Source: Streptomyces griseus (GTDB lineage: Bacteria; Actinomycetota; Actinomycetes; Streptomycetales; Streptomycetaceae). Taken from it: a stretch of DNA of 64,000 nt. The stretch is taken from contig NZ_MDKB01000005.1 of NCBI RefSeq assembly GCF_001715295.1, forward strand, positions 311,645 through 375,644. The letters are read 5' to 3'. This document shows positions 41,868 to 50,357 of this stretch, piece by piece. Below the pieces are notes generated by a model. That model was not told the origin of the DNA. It saw only the letters and a list, made by a program, of their open reading frames with translations, and searched no databases. The translations under genes were made by a program, and so were the position numbers. Position 1 is the first letter of the stretch. Every line of letters starts with the position of its first letter.

Positions 41868-42899
41868 GTGGCCATGACCGCCCGCCATTCCGAGTCCCGC
41901 TACGGCAACAGGCCGACCATGAAGGATGTGGCGGCCCGTGCCGGAGTCGGCCTCAAGACGGTCTCCCGGGTGGTGAACGGCGAACCCGGGGTCACCCCCG
42001 ACACCGAACGCCGCGTCCAGGAGGCGATCGAGGCCCTCGGCTTCCGGCGCAACGACAGCGCCCGCGTGCTGCGCAAGGGCCGCACCTCGTCGATCGGTCT
42101 CGTGCTGGAGGATCTCGCGGACCCCTTCTACGGGCCGCTGAGCCGGGCCGTGGAGGAGGTGGCCCGGGCCCACGGAGCCCTGCTGATCAACGGGTCCAGC
42201 GCGGAGGACCCGGAGCGCGAGCAGGAACTCGTACTGGCGCTCTGCGCCCGCCGCGTGGACGGTCTCATCGTGATCCCGGCGGGCGACGACCACCGCTATC
42301 TGGAGCCGGAGATAAAGGCGGGCATCGCCACGGTGTTCGTCGACCGTCCGGCCGGCCGGGTCGACGCCGACATGGTGCTCTCGGACAGTTTCGGCGGCGC
42401 GCGCGAGGGCGTGGCCCACCTGGTGGCCCATGGTCACCGCAGGATCGGCTTCATCGGTGACCAGCCGCGCATCCACACGGCCAAGGAGCGGCTGCGCGGC
42501 TACCACACGGCGATGACCGACGCCGGCATCACGGTCGAGGACTCCTGGGTCTCCCTCGGCTCCACCGACCCCGCGCGGGTCAGGGCGGCCGCGGAGACCA
42601 TGCTGCGGGGCCCTGAGCCGGTCACCGCGCTCTTCGCCGGCAACAACCGTGTGACCGTCACCGTCGTACGCGTCCTCGCCGAGTGCGACCGCAGGATCGC
42701 CCTGGTGGGCTTCGACGACATCGAACTGGCCGACCTGCTCGGCATCACGGTGATCTCGCAGGACGCCGCGGCGGTCGGCCGCACAGCGGCGGAGCACCTC
42801 TTCCGTCGTCTGGACGGGGCCGACCACGCCCCGGCGAGGGTGGAGCTTGCGACCCGGCTCGTCCCCCGGGGGTCGGGGGAGCTTCCGCCGGCCGCCTGA
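41868..42899 (+). CDS. LacI-family transcriptional regulator
   Basis: A 343-residue regulator with an N-terminal LacI helix-turn-helix (about 15-65; PTMKDVAARAGVGLKTVSRVVNGEPGVTPDTERRVQEAIEALGFRRNDSARVLRKGRTSSIGLVLEDLADPFYGPL) and a periplasmic-binding-protein-like sensor domain. The hinge helix and effector domain look intact. The GTG at 41868 (or ATG at 41874) follows AGGACAG. It is divergent from the ROK kinase gene and should bind the palindrome at 41773-41784. Confidence 0.93.
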   Translation: MAMTARHSESRYGNRPTMKDVAARAGVGLKTVSRVVNGEPGVTPDTERRVQEAIEALGFRRNDSARVLRKGRTSSIGLVLEDLADPFYGPLSRAVEEVARAHGALLINGSSAEDPEREQELVLALCARRVDGLIVIPAGDDHRYLEPEIKAGIATVFVDRPAGRVDADMVLSDSFGGAREGVAHLVAHGHRRIGFIGDQPRIHTAKERLRGYHTAMTDAGITVEDSWVSLGSTDPARVRAAAETMLRGPEPVTALFAGNNRVTVTVVRVLAECDRRIALVGFDDIELADLLGITVISQDAAAVGRTAAEHLFRRLDGADHAPARVELATRLVPRGSGELPPAA

Positions 42900-42943
42900 G
42901 GCCCTGAGCACGGGTCCGGAAGGCCCCGGCACCGCCCGGTGGC

Positions 42944-44242
42944 CTACGGGGCCGTCACCGTCAGTCCGCCCCGGCGGGGCGACGCGAAGGCGTCCAGGTC
43001 CGCACGGGTCAGGCCGGTCAGCTCCGCGACCTCGGCGGTGTCCAGGGCGCCGCAGTCGATACCGCGCAGCAGGTAGCCGCTCAGCGCCTTGGCGGTGGCG
43101 GGCTCGTCCATCACGTCACCGCCGGCCTTGGCGACGTAGGCCGCGAGACGGGACGCGGCCGCAGTCATGCCCTCGCGGTAGAAGGTGTAGACGGCGGCGT
43201 AACGGGTGGGCAGGTGGCCGGGGTGCATGTCCCAGCCCTGGTAGTAGGCGCGCGCCAGGGCGCGGCGGGTGAGCCCGTAGTGCAGGCGCCAGGCGTCGTG
43301 GACCTGCTCGGCGGGGCCGACGGGCAGCACGTTGGTGGAGCCGTCGCAGACGCGCACCCCGGTGCCCGCCGCGGCGACCTGCATGACCGCCTTGGCGTGG
43401 TCGGCCGCGGGGTGGTCGCTCGCCTGGTAGGCGGGGCTGACGCCGACACAGGCGCTGTAGTCGAAGGTGCCGTAGTGCAGGCCGGTGGCGCGGCCCCCGG
43501 CGGCGTCGATCATGCGGGCGACGGCCGCGGTGCCGTCGGCGGCGAGGATGGACTGGCTCGTCTCGATCTGGATCTCGAACCCGAGCCGCCCGGTCCGCAG
43601 GCCGTGGGTCTCCTCGAATGCCTCGAGCAGCCGGACGAAGGCGGCGACCTGTTCCGGGTACGTCACCTTGGGCAGCGTCAGTACGAGCCCGTCGGGGAGG
43701 CCGCCGGCCCGCACGAGGCCGGTGAGGAAGACGTCCGTGGTGCGGATCCCGCGGTCACGGACGGGGGCTTCCATGCACTTCGTCCGGATGCCCGTGTACG
43801 GTGCGGCGGTCCCGTCGGCGTACGCGTCGGCGACGAGCCGGGCCGCCCGGGCGGCGGCCTCGTCCTCCTCGGCGTCCGGCCGGGGCCCGTAGCCGTCCTC
43901 GAAGTCGATGCGCAGGTCTTCCACGGGCTCGCGCTCCAGCTTGGCGCGTACGCGGTCGTGGACGGGTTCCGCGAGCTCCTGGGGGATGCCGAGGATCCGG
44001 GCGAGCGCGGCGGCATCCGGGGCGTGCTCGTCGAGGGCCTCCAGCGCGCGGTCGCCCCAGGAGCGGACGGTGGTGGCGGAGAAGGCGTCGGCGGGGACGT
44101 AGACGGTGTGGACGGGCTGGCGGGTGCCGGGGTCGCCCGGGTAGCGGCGGGCGAGTTCGGCGTCAACCGCCCGGAGGGAGGCGCTGATCCGCTCACCGAC
44201 CGCCCCGGCGAGGCTCGTCGCCACCTTCTCCTGCTGCCCCAT
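42944..44242 (-). CDS. DUF6986 / HpcH-HpaI aldolase-like protein
   Basis: A 432-residue protein with a TIM-barrel aldolase/citrate-lyase-like core. Visible parts are VEDLRIDFEDGYGPRPDAEEDEAA (metal-binding Glu/Asp), TGIRTKCMEAPVRDRGIRTTDVFLTGLV, LTLPKVTYPEQVAAFVRLLEAFE, FEIQIETSQSIL (second metal Glu) and GLHYGTFDYSACVGVSPAYQ. In streptomycetes this family is often found with ureide/purine catabolism genes. The ATG at 44242 is preferred over an upstream TTG because it follows CTGGAGGGTGCGGTC. A 15-bp palindrome (44267-44281) lies just upstream. Confidence 0.88.
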   Translation of the reverse strand: MGQQEKVATSLAGAVGERISASLRAVDAELARRYPGDPGTRQPVHTVYVPADAFSATTVRSWGDRALEALDEHAPDAAALARILGIPQELAEPVHDRVRAKLEREPVEDLRIDFEDGYGPRPDAEEDEAAARAARLVADAYADGTAAPYTGIRTKCMEAPVRDRGIRTTDVFLTGLVRAGGLPDGLVLTLPKVTYPEQVAAFVRLLEAFEETHGLRTGRLGFEIQIETSQSILAADGTAAVARMIDAAGGRATGLHYGTFDYSACVGVSPAYQASDHPAADHAKAVMQVAAAGTGVRVCDGSTNVLPVGPAEQVHDAWRLHYGLTRRALARAYYQGWDMHPGHLPTRYAAVYTFYREGMTAAASRLAAYVAKAGGDVMDEPATAKALSGYLLRGIDCGALDTAEVAELTGLTRADLDAFASPRRGGLTVTAP

Positions 44243-44266
44243 GACCGCACCCTCCAGACTCAATAC

Positions 44267-44281
44267 TTCCGCTTGCCGGAA
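44267..44281. promoter_or_regulatory. IclR-like palindrome upstream of the DUF6986 gene
   Basis: TTCCGCTTGCCGGAA has perfect 5-bp arms (TTCCG/CGGAA) around a 5-bp centre, 25 bp before the DUF6986 start. The size and form resemble IclR-family sites; no IclR gene is in the window. Confidence 0.6.
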
Positions 44282-44341
44282 TTCGTCATCCGCATAGTGA
44301 AGTTATAAGTCCTCGGCTCCCGCGTCAACGGCAACCGGGAA

Positions 44342-44385
44342 CGGCCCGGGGCCGCGCGGTGCGAACACCACACGGCCCCGGGCCG
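44342..44385 (-). terminator. Terminator after etfA
   Basis: CGGCCCGGGGCCG (44342-44354) pairs with CGGCCCCGGGCCG (44373-44385), a perfect 13-bp stem, starting 26 bp beyond the etfA stop codon. Confidence 0.75.
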
Positions 44386-44410
44386 CCGTACCGGTACAGC
44401 CCCCGCGGGA

Positions 44411-45373
44411 TCAGCCCTTGCGGGCCTTGATCTCGTCGGTCAGCTGCGGGACGACCTGGAACAGGTCGCCGACGACGCCGTAGTCGACGAGGTCGAAGAT
44501 GGGCGCCTCGGCGTCCTTGTTGATCGCGACGATCGTCTTGGAGGTCTGCATGCCGGCCCGGTGCTGGATCGCGCCGGAGATGCCGGAGGCGATGTACAGC
44601 TGCGGCGAGACCGACTTACCGGTCTGGCCGACCTGGTTGGTGTGCGGGTACCAGCCGGCGTCGACCGCGGCACGGGACGCGCCGACGGCCGCGCCCAGGG
44701 AGTCCGCCAGCGCCTCGATGATCGCGAAGTTCTCCGCGCCGTTGACGCCACGGCCGCCGGAGACGACGATCGCGGCCTCGGTCAGCTCCGGACGGCCGGT
44801 CGACTCGCGCGGCGTGCGGGAGAGGACCTTCGTACCGGTGGCGTGCTCGGAGAACGAGACCGTGAGGGCCTCCACGGCGCCCGCGGCCGGGGCGGCCTCC
44901 ACGGCGGCCGAGTTCGGCTTGACCGTGATGACCGGCGTGCCCTTGGAGACACGGGACTTGGTCGTGTAGGAGGCGGCGAACGCGGACTGCGTCGCGACCG
45001 GGCCCTCGGCGCCGGCCTCCAGGTCCACGGCGTCGGTGATGATGCCGGAGCCGATGCGCAGCGCGAGGCGGGCGGCGATCTCCTTGGCCTCGGCGGAGGA
45101 GGGCAGCAGCACCGCGGCGGGCGACACGGCGTCGTAGGCGGCCTGGAGCGCGTCCACCTTCGGTACGACGAGGTAGTCGGCGAACTCCGGGGCGTCGGCG
45201 GTGAGGACCTTGACCGCGCCGTGCTCGGCGAGCGCGGCGGCGGTGTCGCCGGCCCCGTTGCCGAGGGCGACGGCGACGGGCTCGCCGATACGGCGGGCGA
45301 GCGTCAGCAGCTCCAGGGTGGGCTTGCGGACGGCACCGTCCACGTGGTCGACATAGACGAGTACTTCAGCCAT
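44411..45373 (-). CDS. etfA: Electron transfer flavoprotein subunit alpha
   Basis: A 320-residue EtfA/FixB protein. The N-terminal half is the alpha/beta domain I; the C-terminal FAD domain (about 195-315) has the family signature GRGVNGAENFAIIEALADSLGAAVGASRAAVDAGWYPHTNQVGQTGKSVSPQLYIASGISGAIQHRAGMQTSKTIVAINKD. EtfA binds FAD and carries electrons from acyl-CoA and related dehydrogenases to the quinone pool via EtfQO. The ATG follows AGGAGATTGAAGTCCC. It is downstream of etfB with a 57-bp gap, in the usual etfBA order. Confidence 0.97.
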   Translation of the reverse strand: MAEVLVYVDHVDGAVRKPTLELLTLARRIGEPVAVALGNGAGDTAAALAEHGAVKVLTADAPEFADYLVVPKVDALQAAYDAVSPAAVLLPSSAEAKEIAARLALRIGSGIITDAVDLEAGAEGPVATQSAFAASYTTKSRVSKGTPVITVKPNSAAVEAAPAAGAVEALTVSFSEHATGTKVLSRTPRESTGRPELTEAAIVVSGGRGVNGAENFAIIEALADSLGAAVGASRAAVDAGWYPHTNQVGQTGKSVSPQLYIASGISGAIQHRAGMQTSKTIVAINKDAEAPIFDLVDYGVVGDLFQVVPQLTDEIKARKG

Positions 45374-45430
45374 GGGACTTCAATCTCCTGCGTGCGAGGG
45401 AGTGCGGGGCGGCGGTGGAACGGGCGGGAC

Positions 45431-46216
45431 TCAGATGAACTTCTGGCCCGCAAGGAACTCGGCCAGCTGCTTGCCGCCCTCGCCCTCGTCCTTGACGATC
45501 GTGCCCGCCGTGCGGGCCGGGCGCTCGGCCGCGGAGTCGACAGCGGTCCACGAGCCGCCGAGACCGACCTCGTCCGCCTCGATCTCGAGGTCCTCGAGGT
45601 CCAGCGACTCGACCGGCTTCTTCTTGGCCGCCATGATGCCCTTGAAGGACGGGTAGCGGGCCTCGCCCGACTGGTCGGTCACGGAGACCACGGCCGGGAG
45701 GGAGGCCTCGAGCTGCTCGCTCGCGGCGTCGCCGTCACGGCGGCCCTTGACCGTGCCGTCCTGGACGGCGACCTCGGACAGGAGCGTGACCTGCGGGACG
45801 CCGAGGCGCTCCGCGAGCAGCGCCGGAAGGACACCCATGGTGCCGTCCGTCGACGCCATACCGCAGATGACCAGGTCGTAACCGGTCTTCTCGACGGCCT
45901 TGGCCAGCACCAGGGAGGTGCCGATGACGTCGGTGCCGTGCAGGTCGTCGTCCTCGACGTGGACGGCCTTGTCGGCGCCCATCGACAGCGCCTTGCGCAG
46001 GGCGTCCTTGGCGTCCTCCGGACCCACCGTCAGCACGGTGATCTCCGCGTCGTCCGCCTCGTCGGCGATCTGCAGCGCCTGCTCGACCGCGTACTCGTCG
46101 AGCTCCGACAGCAGACCGTCGACGTCGTCGCGGTCCAGCGTCAGGTCATCGGCGAAGTGCCGGTCGCCGGTGGCGTCGGGTACGTACTTCACACAGACAA
46201 CGATCCTCAAGCTCAC
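45431..46216 (-). CDS. etfB: Electron transfer flavoprotein subunit beta
   Basis: A 261-residue EtfB/FixA protein: MSLRIVVCVKYVPDATGDRHFADDLTLDRDDVDGLLSELDEYAVEQALQIAD with the AMP-binding region, VHVEDDDLHGTDVIGTSLVLAKAVEKTGYDLVICGMASTDGTMGVLPALLAERLGVPQVTLL, and the dehydrogenase-recognition loop near its end (YPSFKGIMAAKKKPVESLDLEDL). The GTG at 46216 follows TAGGAGAGCC. It forms an operon with etfA. TetR- and palindrome-type sites lie upstream at 46325 and 46359. Confidence 0.97.
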   Translation of the reverse strand: MSLRIVVCVKYVPDATGDRHFADDLTLDRDDVDGLLSELDEYAVEQALQIADEADDAEITVLTVGPEDAKDALRKALSMGADKAVHVEDDDLHGTDVIGTSLVLAKAVEKTGYDLVICGMASTDGTMGVLPALLAERLGVPQVTLLSEVAVQDGTVKGRRDGDAASEQLEASLPAVVSVTDQSGEARYPSFKGIMAAKKKPVESLDLEDLEIEADEVGLGGSWTAVDSAAERPARTAGTIVKDEGEGGKQLAEFLAGQKFI

Positions 46217-46324
46217 GCCGGCTCTCCTACTGCATCGTCATTTCTGGGCTGCCTTGTTGCACGCAGCATAGGCGCCTTGTGGGGCGGCTTCCGGTCGGGT
46301 CGACCGGGGCTCCGCAGCAAATAT

Positions 46325-46336
46325 TACTCGCCAGTA
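46325..46336. promoter_or_regulatory. TetR/FadR-type site upstream of etfBA
   Basis: TACTCGCCAGTA has inverted TACT/AGTA half-sites of the kind bound by fatty-acid-responsive TetR regulators. It lies about 110 bp before the etfB start. Beta-oxidation control of etf genes would make sense, but the regulator is not in the window. Confidence 0.45.
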
Positions 46337-46358
46337 CACCCAGAGCGTTCCCCGTGAG

Positions 46359-46368
46359 CAAGCGCTTG
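46359..46368. promoter_or_regulatory. CAAGCGCTTG palindrome upstream of etfBA
   Basis: A perfect 10-bp palindrome about 145 bp before the etfB start, flanked by inverted GTTCC/GGAAC. Function unknown. Confidence 0.4.
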
Positions 46369-46417
46369 GAACTGTGACCTTGCCAACGCGGACCGCCCCC
46401 GCGCCACCTGCGTGCCG

Positions 46418-46924
46418 TCAGTCTCGCAGAGCGGTGAAACGGCCCTGGTGGTAGACCAGCGGCCGACCGCCGCCCGACGGGTCCCCGTGCACCACCTCGG
46501 CGATCACGATGCGGTGGTCCCCGGCGGGCACACGGGCCACCACCCGGCAGACCAGCCACGCCACCACGCCACCGAGCAGCGGCACCCCCTCGGGCCCGCG
46601 GCGCCAGTCGGTGGACGGCCCGAAGCGGTCGGCGCCGCTGCGCGCGAAGGTGGCGGCGAGCTCCGGCTGGTCCTCCCCGAGCAGGTGTACGCCGATGTGC
46701 CCGGCCTCCGCCAGGACGGGCCAGCTGGAGGAGGAGGTGCCCACGCCGAAGGAGACGAGGGGCGGCTCGGCGGCGACGGAGGTGAGGGAGGTCGCCGTGA
46801 AACCGACCGGGCGCTCCCCAGCCGCGGTGATGACCGCGACCCCGGCGGCGTGCTGCCGGAAGACGGAGCGCAGGAGCTCGGGCGAGGCCGTTCGAGGGGA
46901 GTCGAGGTCGGGCGAGGCCGTCAT
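46418..46924 (-). CDS. Flavin reductase-family protein
   Basis: A 168-residue FMN-binding split-barrel protein: ELLRSVFRQHAAGVAVITAAGERPVGFTATSLTSVAAEPPLVSFGVGTSSSSWPVLAEAGHIGVHLLGEDQPELAATFARSGADRF, then WLVCRVVARVPAGDHRIVIAEVVHGDPSGGGRPLVYHQGRF. This is the usual NAD(P)H:flavin oxidoreductase family that supplies reduced flavin to two-component monooxygenases; no monooxygenase partner is adjacent. The ATG at 46924 follows GAAGGACC. Confidence 0.92.
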   Translation of the reverse strand: MTASPDLDSPRTASPELLRSVFRQHAAGVAVITAAGERPVGFTATSLTSVAAEPPLVSFGVGTSSSSWPVLAEAGHIGVHLLGEDQPELAATFARSGADRFGPSTDWRRGPEGVPLLGGVVAWLVCRVVARVPAGDHRIVIAEVVHGDPSGGGRPLVYHQGRFTALRD

Positions 46925-47120
46925 CGGCGGGTCCTTCGGGGAGGGGGCGTGCGTGGCCGTGGGGTCGTCAGGCACCCGGACAGCGCGCACGGGCCGGGCG
47001 CAGGGGATCCCCGTGCACCCGGCCGAAGAGAAGCAGTTCAGGCGGCATAGCGTCAGACTGACGATGAGTGGTGTGTGCAGTCAAGTGCGGTCGGTCATGT
47101 GGGAGATGTGTCACGGCCTC

Positions 47121-47447
47121 TCATATCGCCTCCCCCAGCGCCGCGACGACATCGGCGGTACGAGGCTGACCGGCGGCCCGCCGCACGACACGGCCGGCCG
47201 CGTCGAGGACGAGGACGGTGGGCGTCCTGCTGATACGGAGGCTGCGGACCAGGGCGAGGTGCGCCTCGGCGTCGATCTCGATGTGGGCGACGCCGTCGAC
47301 CATCGCGGCCACCTCCGTCAGGACGCGCCGGGTGGCGCCGCAGGGCCTGCAGAAGGCGCTCGAGAACTGCACGAGAGTGGCCCGCTCGCCCAGCGGTGCC
47401 CCGAGTTGCACGGCGTCCAGGGTGCCGCCGATCGTACGCCCGTCCAT
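47121..47447 (-). CDS. Thioredoxin-like protein
   Basis: A 108-residue thioredoxin-fold protein with a CxxC-type site in LVQFSSAFCRPCGATRRVLTEVAA (CRPC) and the cis-Pro region RTPTVLVLDAAGRVVRR. The usual WCGPC is replaced by FCRPC, so its redox potential or partners may differ from housekeeping thioredoxins. The ATG follows GAGGAGACGGGT. It is upstream of the flavin reductase gene on the same strand, separated by about 195 bp. Confidence 0.9.
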   Translation of the reverse strand: MDGRTIGGTLDAVQLGAPLGERATLVQFSSAFCRPCGATRRVLTEVAAMVDGVAHIEIDAEAHLALVRSLRISRTPTVLVLDAAGRVVRRAAGQPRTADVVAALGEAI

Positions 47448-47603
47448 ACCCGTCTCCTCCTCAGAGCTCTCCGCAGAGGGTCAGCACCGGGCCTCCGCGT
47501 TACATTCCCGGAGGTTTCACGTGACGAGAATCTCTCGCTCCGGGGCCTTCGGGGCTGGCCACGGCGTCGCACATGGGGCACGATCGCCCCAATGCCGAAA
47601 ACC

Positions 47604-47615
47604 TACGGCTGCGTA
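47604..47615. promoter_or_regulatory. TACG/CGTA palindrome before the acyltransferase gene
   Basis: TACGGCTGCGTA has inverted TACG/CGTA half-sites, 51 bp before the start codon. Similar motifs with TACG/CGTA half-sites are bound by TetR-type fatty-acid/desaturase regulators; the assignment here is inference. Confidence 0.45.
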
Positions 47616-47666
47616 ACTTCCGCCGGGAGAACCCTCCCCAGGCATTGAAGAAGGGTCTTCATCCAG

Positions 47667-48389
47667 ATGGCAGAACTCGTCTATCGGCCGGTCATCGGCG
47701 CCGCTCGCACGCTGTTCAAGGCGCTCGACCTGAAGATCGACACACAGGGTTCGGAGCACATCCCGAAGACCGGTGGTGCGGTACTGGTCAGCAACCACAT
47801 CAGCTATCTGGACTTCATCTTCACCGGGCTCGGCGCGCTGCCGCAGAAGCGGCTCGTCCGCTTCATGGCCAAGGAGTCGGTCTTCCGGCACAAGATCTCC
47901 GGTCCGCTGATGCGCGGCATGAAGCACATTCCCGTCGACCGCGACCAGGGCGAGGACGCCTACGCGCACGCCCTCGCCTCGCTGCGCGCCGGGGAGATCG
48001 TCGGGGTCTTCCCCGAGGCGACCATCTCCCAGTCGTTCACCCTGAAGAGCTTCAAGTCGGGGGCCGCCCGGCTGGCGCAGGAGGCCGGCGTCCCGCTGAT
48101 CCCGATGGCGCTGTGGGGCACCCAGCGTCTGTGGACCAAGGGACGGCCGCGCAACTTCCGGCGCAGCCACACACCGATCACCATCCGGGTCGGCGAACCC
48201 CTGGAGGCACCCGCCGACCAGTACGCCGGCGCCATCACCCGCCGGCTGCGCGAGCGGGTGCAGGAACTGCTCGAGGCGGCCCAGCGCGCCTACCCGGTAC
48301 GCCCGAAGGACGCGAGCGACACCTGGTGGGTACCGGCGCACCTCGGTGGTACGGCTCCGACGCCCGCCGAGGCCCGCGAGCGCGGCTGA
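47667..48389 (+). CDS. 1-acyl-sn-glycerol-3-phosphate acyltransferase (PlsC-like)
   Basis: A 240-residue acyltransferase with the HX4D catalytic motif VLVSNHISYLDFIF, the acyl-phosphate/glycerophosphate motif VGVFPEATISQSF and block III (AGVPLIPMALWGTQRLW). It adds the second acyl chain in phosphatidic-acid synthesis or acylates a related lipid. No cleavable signal peptide is seen; the N-terminal helix (ARTLFKALDLKI) may dock to the membrane. The ribosome site before the ATG is weak (GAAGGG). A strong terminator follows. Confidence 0.93.
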   Translation: MAELVYRPVIGAARTLFKALDLKIDTQGSEHIPKTGGAVLVSNHISYLDFIFTGLGALPQKRLVRFMAKESVFRHKISGPLMRGMKHIPVDRDQGEDAYAHALASLRAGEIVGVFPEATISQSFTLKSFKSGAARLAQEAGVPLIPMALWGTQRLWTKGRPRNFRRSHTPITIRVGEPLEAPADQYAGAITRRLRERVQELLEAAQRAYPVRPKDASDTWWVPAHLGGTAPTPAEARERG

Positions 48390-48394
48390 CCGGC

Positions 48395-48430
48395 GTGCGG
48401 GGCCGTGGCGGACACACCACGGCCCCGCAC
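48395..48430. terminator. Bidirectional terminator after the acyltransferase gene
   Basis: GTGCGGGGCCGTGG pairs with CCACGGCCCCGCAC: a perfect 14-bp stem with an 8-nt loop between convergent genes. Confidence 0.85.
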
Positions 48431-48505
48431 GGGGCACAGCACGGCGAAGCGGCCGGCCGGACGAACCGGTCGGCCGCTGCCTCGTACGGGTACGGGACGG
48501 CCCCG

Positions 48506-49585
48506 TCAGCGGGCCATCTCCTCCTTGAGCGCCAGGACGAAGGCGTCGACGTCTTCCTCCCGTGTGTCGTAGGCGCACATCCAGCGGACGTCACCGGCCT
48601 TCTCGTCCCAGAAGTAGAACCGGAAGCGCTTCTGCAGCCGCTCGGTCACCTCGTGCGGGAGCCGGGCGAAGACCGCGTTGGCCTGGACGGGGTGCAGGAT
48701 CTCCACGCCGTCCACGGCGCGCACCCCCTCGGCGAGCCGCTGTGCCATGGCGTTGGCGTGCCGGGCGTTGCGCAGCCAGAGGTCGCGCGCGAGGAGCGCC
48801 TCGAGCTGGACGGAGACGAAACGCATCTTCGAGGCCAGCTGCATCGACATCTTGCGCAGGTGCTTCATCGCCCGGACGGCCTCCGGCCGCAGGACCACGA
48901 CGGCCTCGCCGAACAGCGCGCCGTTCTTCGTACCGCCGAAGCTGAGCACGTCCACGCCGACCGTGTTGGTGAACGTGCGCATCGGCACGTCCAGCGACGC
49001 GGCCGCGTTGGCTATCCGGGCACCGTCCAGGTGCACCTTCATGCCCCGTTCGTGGGCGTGGTCGCAGATCGCCCGGATCTCGTCGGGGGTGTAGACGGTG
49101 CCGAGCTCGGTGTTCTGCGTCACGGACACGACCTGCGGCATCGCCCGGTGCTCGTCGTCCCAGCCGTACGCCTGGCGGTCGATGAGTTCCGGCGTCAGCT
49201 TGCCGTCGGGGGTCGGCACGGTGAGCAGCTTCAGCCCGCCCATCCGCTCCGGGGCGCCGCCCTCGTCCACGTTGATGTGGGCGGACTCCGCGCAGATCAC
49301 CGCCCCCCAGCGGTCGGTGAGCGCCTGGAGGGCGAGGACGTTGGCTCCCGTGCCGTTGAAGACCGGGAACGCCTCCGCGGTGGGGCCGAAGTGGCTGTGC
49401 ATGACCCGCTGGAGGTGTCCTGTGTAGTCGTCCTCGCCGTAGGCGACCTGGTGGCCGCCGTTGGCGAGGGCGAGGGCCGCGAGGATCTCCGGATGCGCGC
49501 CCGCGTAGTTGTCGCTGGCGAACCCGCGTACCTGCGGATCGTGGTGCCGTCGCGCGTCGGTCCTCAGGGTTGCGGGGTCAGCCAC
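48506..49585 (-). CDS. ltaE: Low-specificity L-threonine aldolase / beta-eliminating lyase
   Basis: A 359-residue fold-type I PLP enzyme. The PLP Lys is in VDVLSFGGTKNGALFGEAVVVL, and GTGANVLALQAL, ESAHINVDEGGAPE and MKVHLDGARIANAAASLDV match threonine aldolase landmarks (the Asp in HLDGAR contacts the PLP nitrogen). It should cleave threonine or allo-threonine to glycine and acetaldehyde. Its ATG lies inside the 3' end of the SDR gene (22-bp overlap), so the two are translationally coupled. Confidence 0.95.
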   Translation of the reverse strand: MADPATLRTDARRHHDPQVRGFASDNYAGAHPEILAALALANGGHQVAYGEDDYTGHLQRVMHSHFGPTAEAFPVFNGTGANVLALQALTDRWGAVICAESAHINVDEGGAPERMGGLKLLTVPTPDGKLTPELIDRQAYGWDDEHRAMPQVVSVTQNTELGTVYTPDEIRAICDHAHERGMKVHLDGARIANAAASLDVPMRTFTNTVGVDVLSFGGTKNGALFGEAVVVLRPEAVRAMKHLRKMSMQLASKMRFVSVQLEALLARDLWLRNARHANAMAQRLAEGVRAVDGVEILHPVQANAVFARLPHEVTERLQKRFRFYFWDEKAGDVRWMCAYDTREEDVDAFVLALKEEMAR

Positions 49586-50331
49586 AGGCGCTTTCCGTTC
49601 ACTTCTCCGGCGGGCTTGTCCCAGACGCCGGCGATGGCCTCGGCCAGCTCCTCGACGTCGGTGAAACCCGCGAACTTCGCATGCGGGCGCTCGGCGCGCA
49701 TCGCGTCGTGCACCAGTGCCTTGACCACCAGGATCGCAGCAGCCGCCGCGGGGCCGTCGTCGCCCCCCGCCTTGCGGAAGGCGTCACTCAGGGCGAGGGT
49801 CCACGCCTCCGCGGCTGCCTTGGACGCCGCGTAGGCCGCGTTGCCCGCGGTGGGGTTGCTCGCCCCGGCGGCGCTGATGAGCACGTACCTGCCACGGTCG
49901 CTGCGCTGGAGCGGCTCCTGGAAGGCGAGGGTGGTGGACTGGACGGTCCGGATCAGCAGCTTCTCCAGGAAGTCCCAGTCGGCGAGACTGGTCTCCGCGA
50001 AGCCCGCGCTGCCGCGCCAGCCGCCGACGAGGTGCACCAGGCCGTCGATCCGGCCGAACTCCTTCTCGGTCCGGACGGCCCATTCCCGGGCGGCGCCCGG
50101 ATCGAGCAGGTCCACGGTGTCACCGGTGACGGTCGCTCCGCCGTGGGCGTACCGCGCGGCGTCCACCGCCTCGGCGAGCCGTTCGGGGTTGGCGTCGGAG
50201 GCGACCACGGTCGCCCCCGCCTCGGCCAGCCGCAGGAGGGTGGCCCGGCCCGCCGGCCCGGCCGCTCCGGCCACCGCGATCACCGCACCCTCGAGCCCGC
50301 CGTCCCTGTCGCCCATGCTTGTCGCGTTCAT
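49564..50331 (-). CDS. Short-chain dehydrogenase/reductase
   Basis: A 255-residue SDR with the Rossmann start AVIAVAGAAGPAGRATLLRLAEAGATVVASDAN (GxxGxxG), NAG-region HLVGGWRG, catalytic Ser in VLISAAGASN and YxxxK in AAYAASKAAAEAWTLALSD. The SDR acts on an unknown alcohol or carbonyl, using NAD(P). The ATG at 50331 is chosen for its GAGGAGG site; an ATG at 50361 is less likely. It sits between the DUF6421 gene (26-bp gap) and ltaE (overlap) in one operon. Confidence 0.93.
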   Translation of the reverse strand: MNATSMGDRDGGLEGAVIAVAGAAGPAGRATLLRLAEAGATVVASDANPERLAEAVDAARYAHGGATVTGDTVDLLDPGAAREWAVRTEKEFGRIDGLVHLVGGWRGSAGFAETSLADWDFLEKLLIRTVQSTTLAFQEPLQRSDRGRYVLISAAGASNPTAGNAAYAASKAAAEAWTLALSDAFRKAGGDDGPAAAAAILVVKALVHDAMRAERPHAKFAGFTDVEELAEAIAGVWDKPAGEVNGKRLWLTPQP

Positions 50332-50357
50332 GGCCACCGCCTCCTCAGAACCTGCGT

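Noticed and set aside
44561..46357. Long plus-strand open frame opposite etfBA
   Set aside because: Antisense to two highly conserved flavoprotein genes and without recognisable domains.
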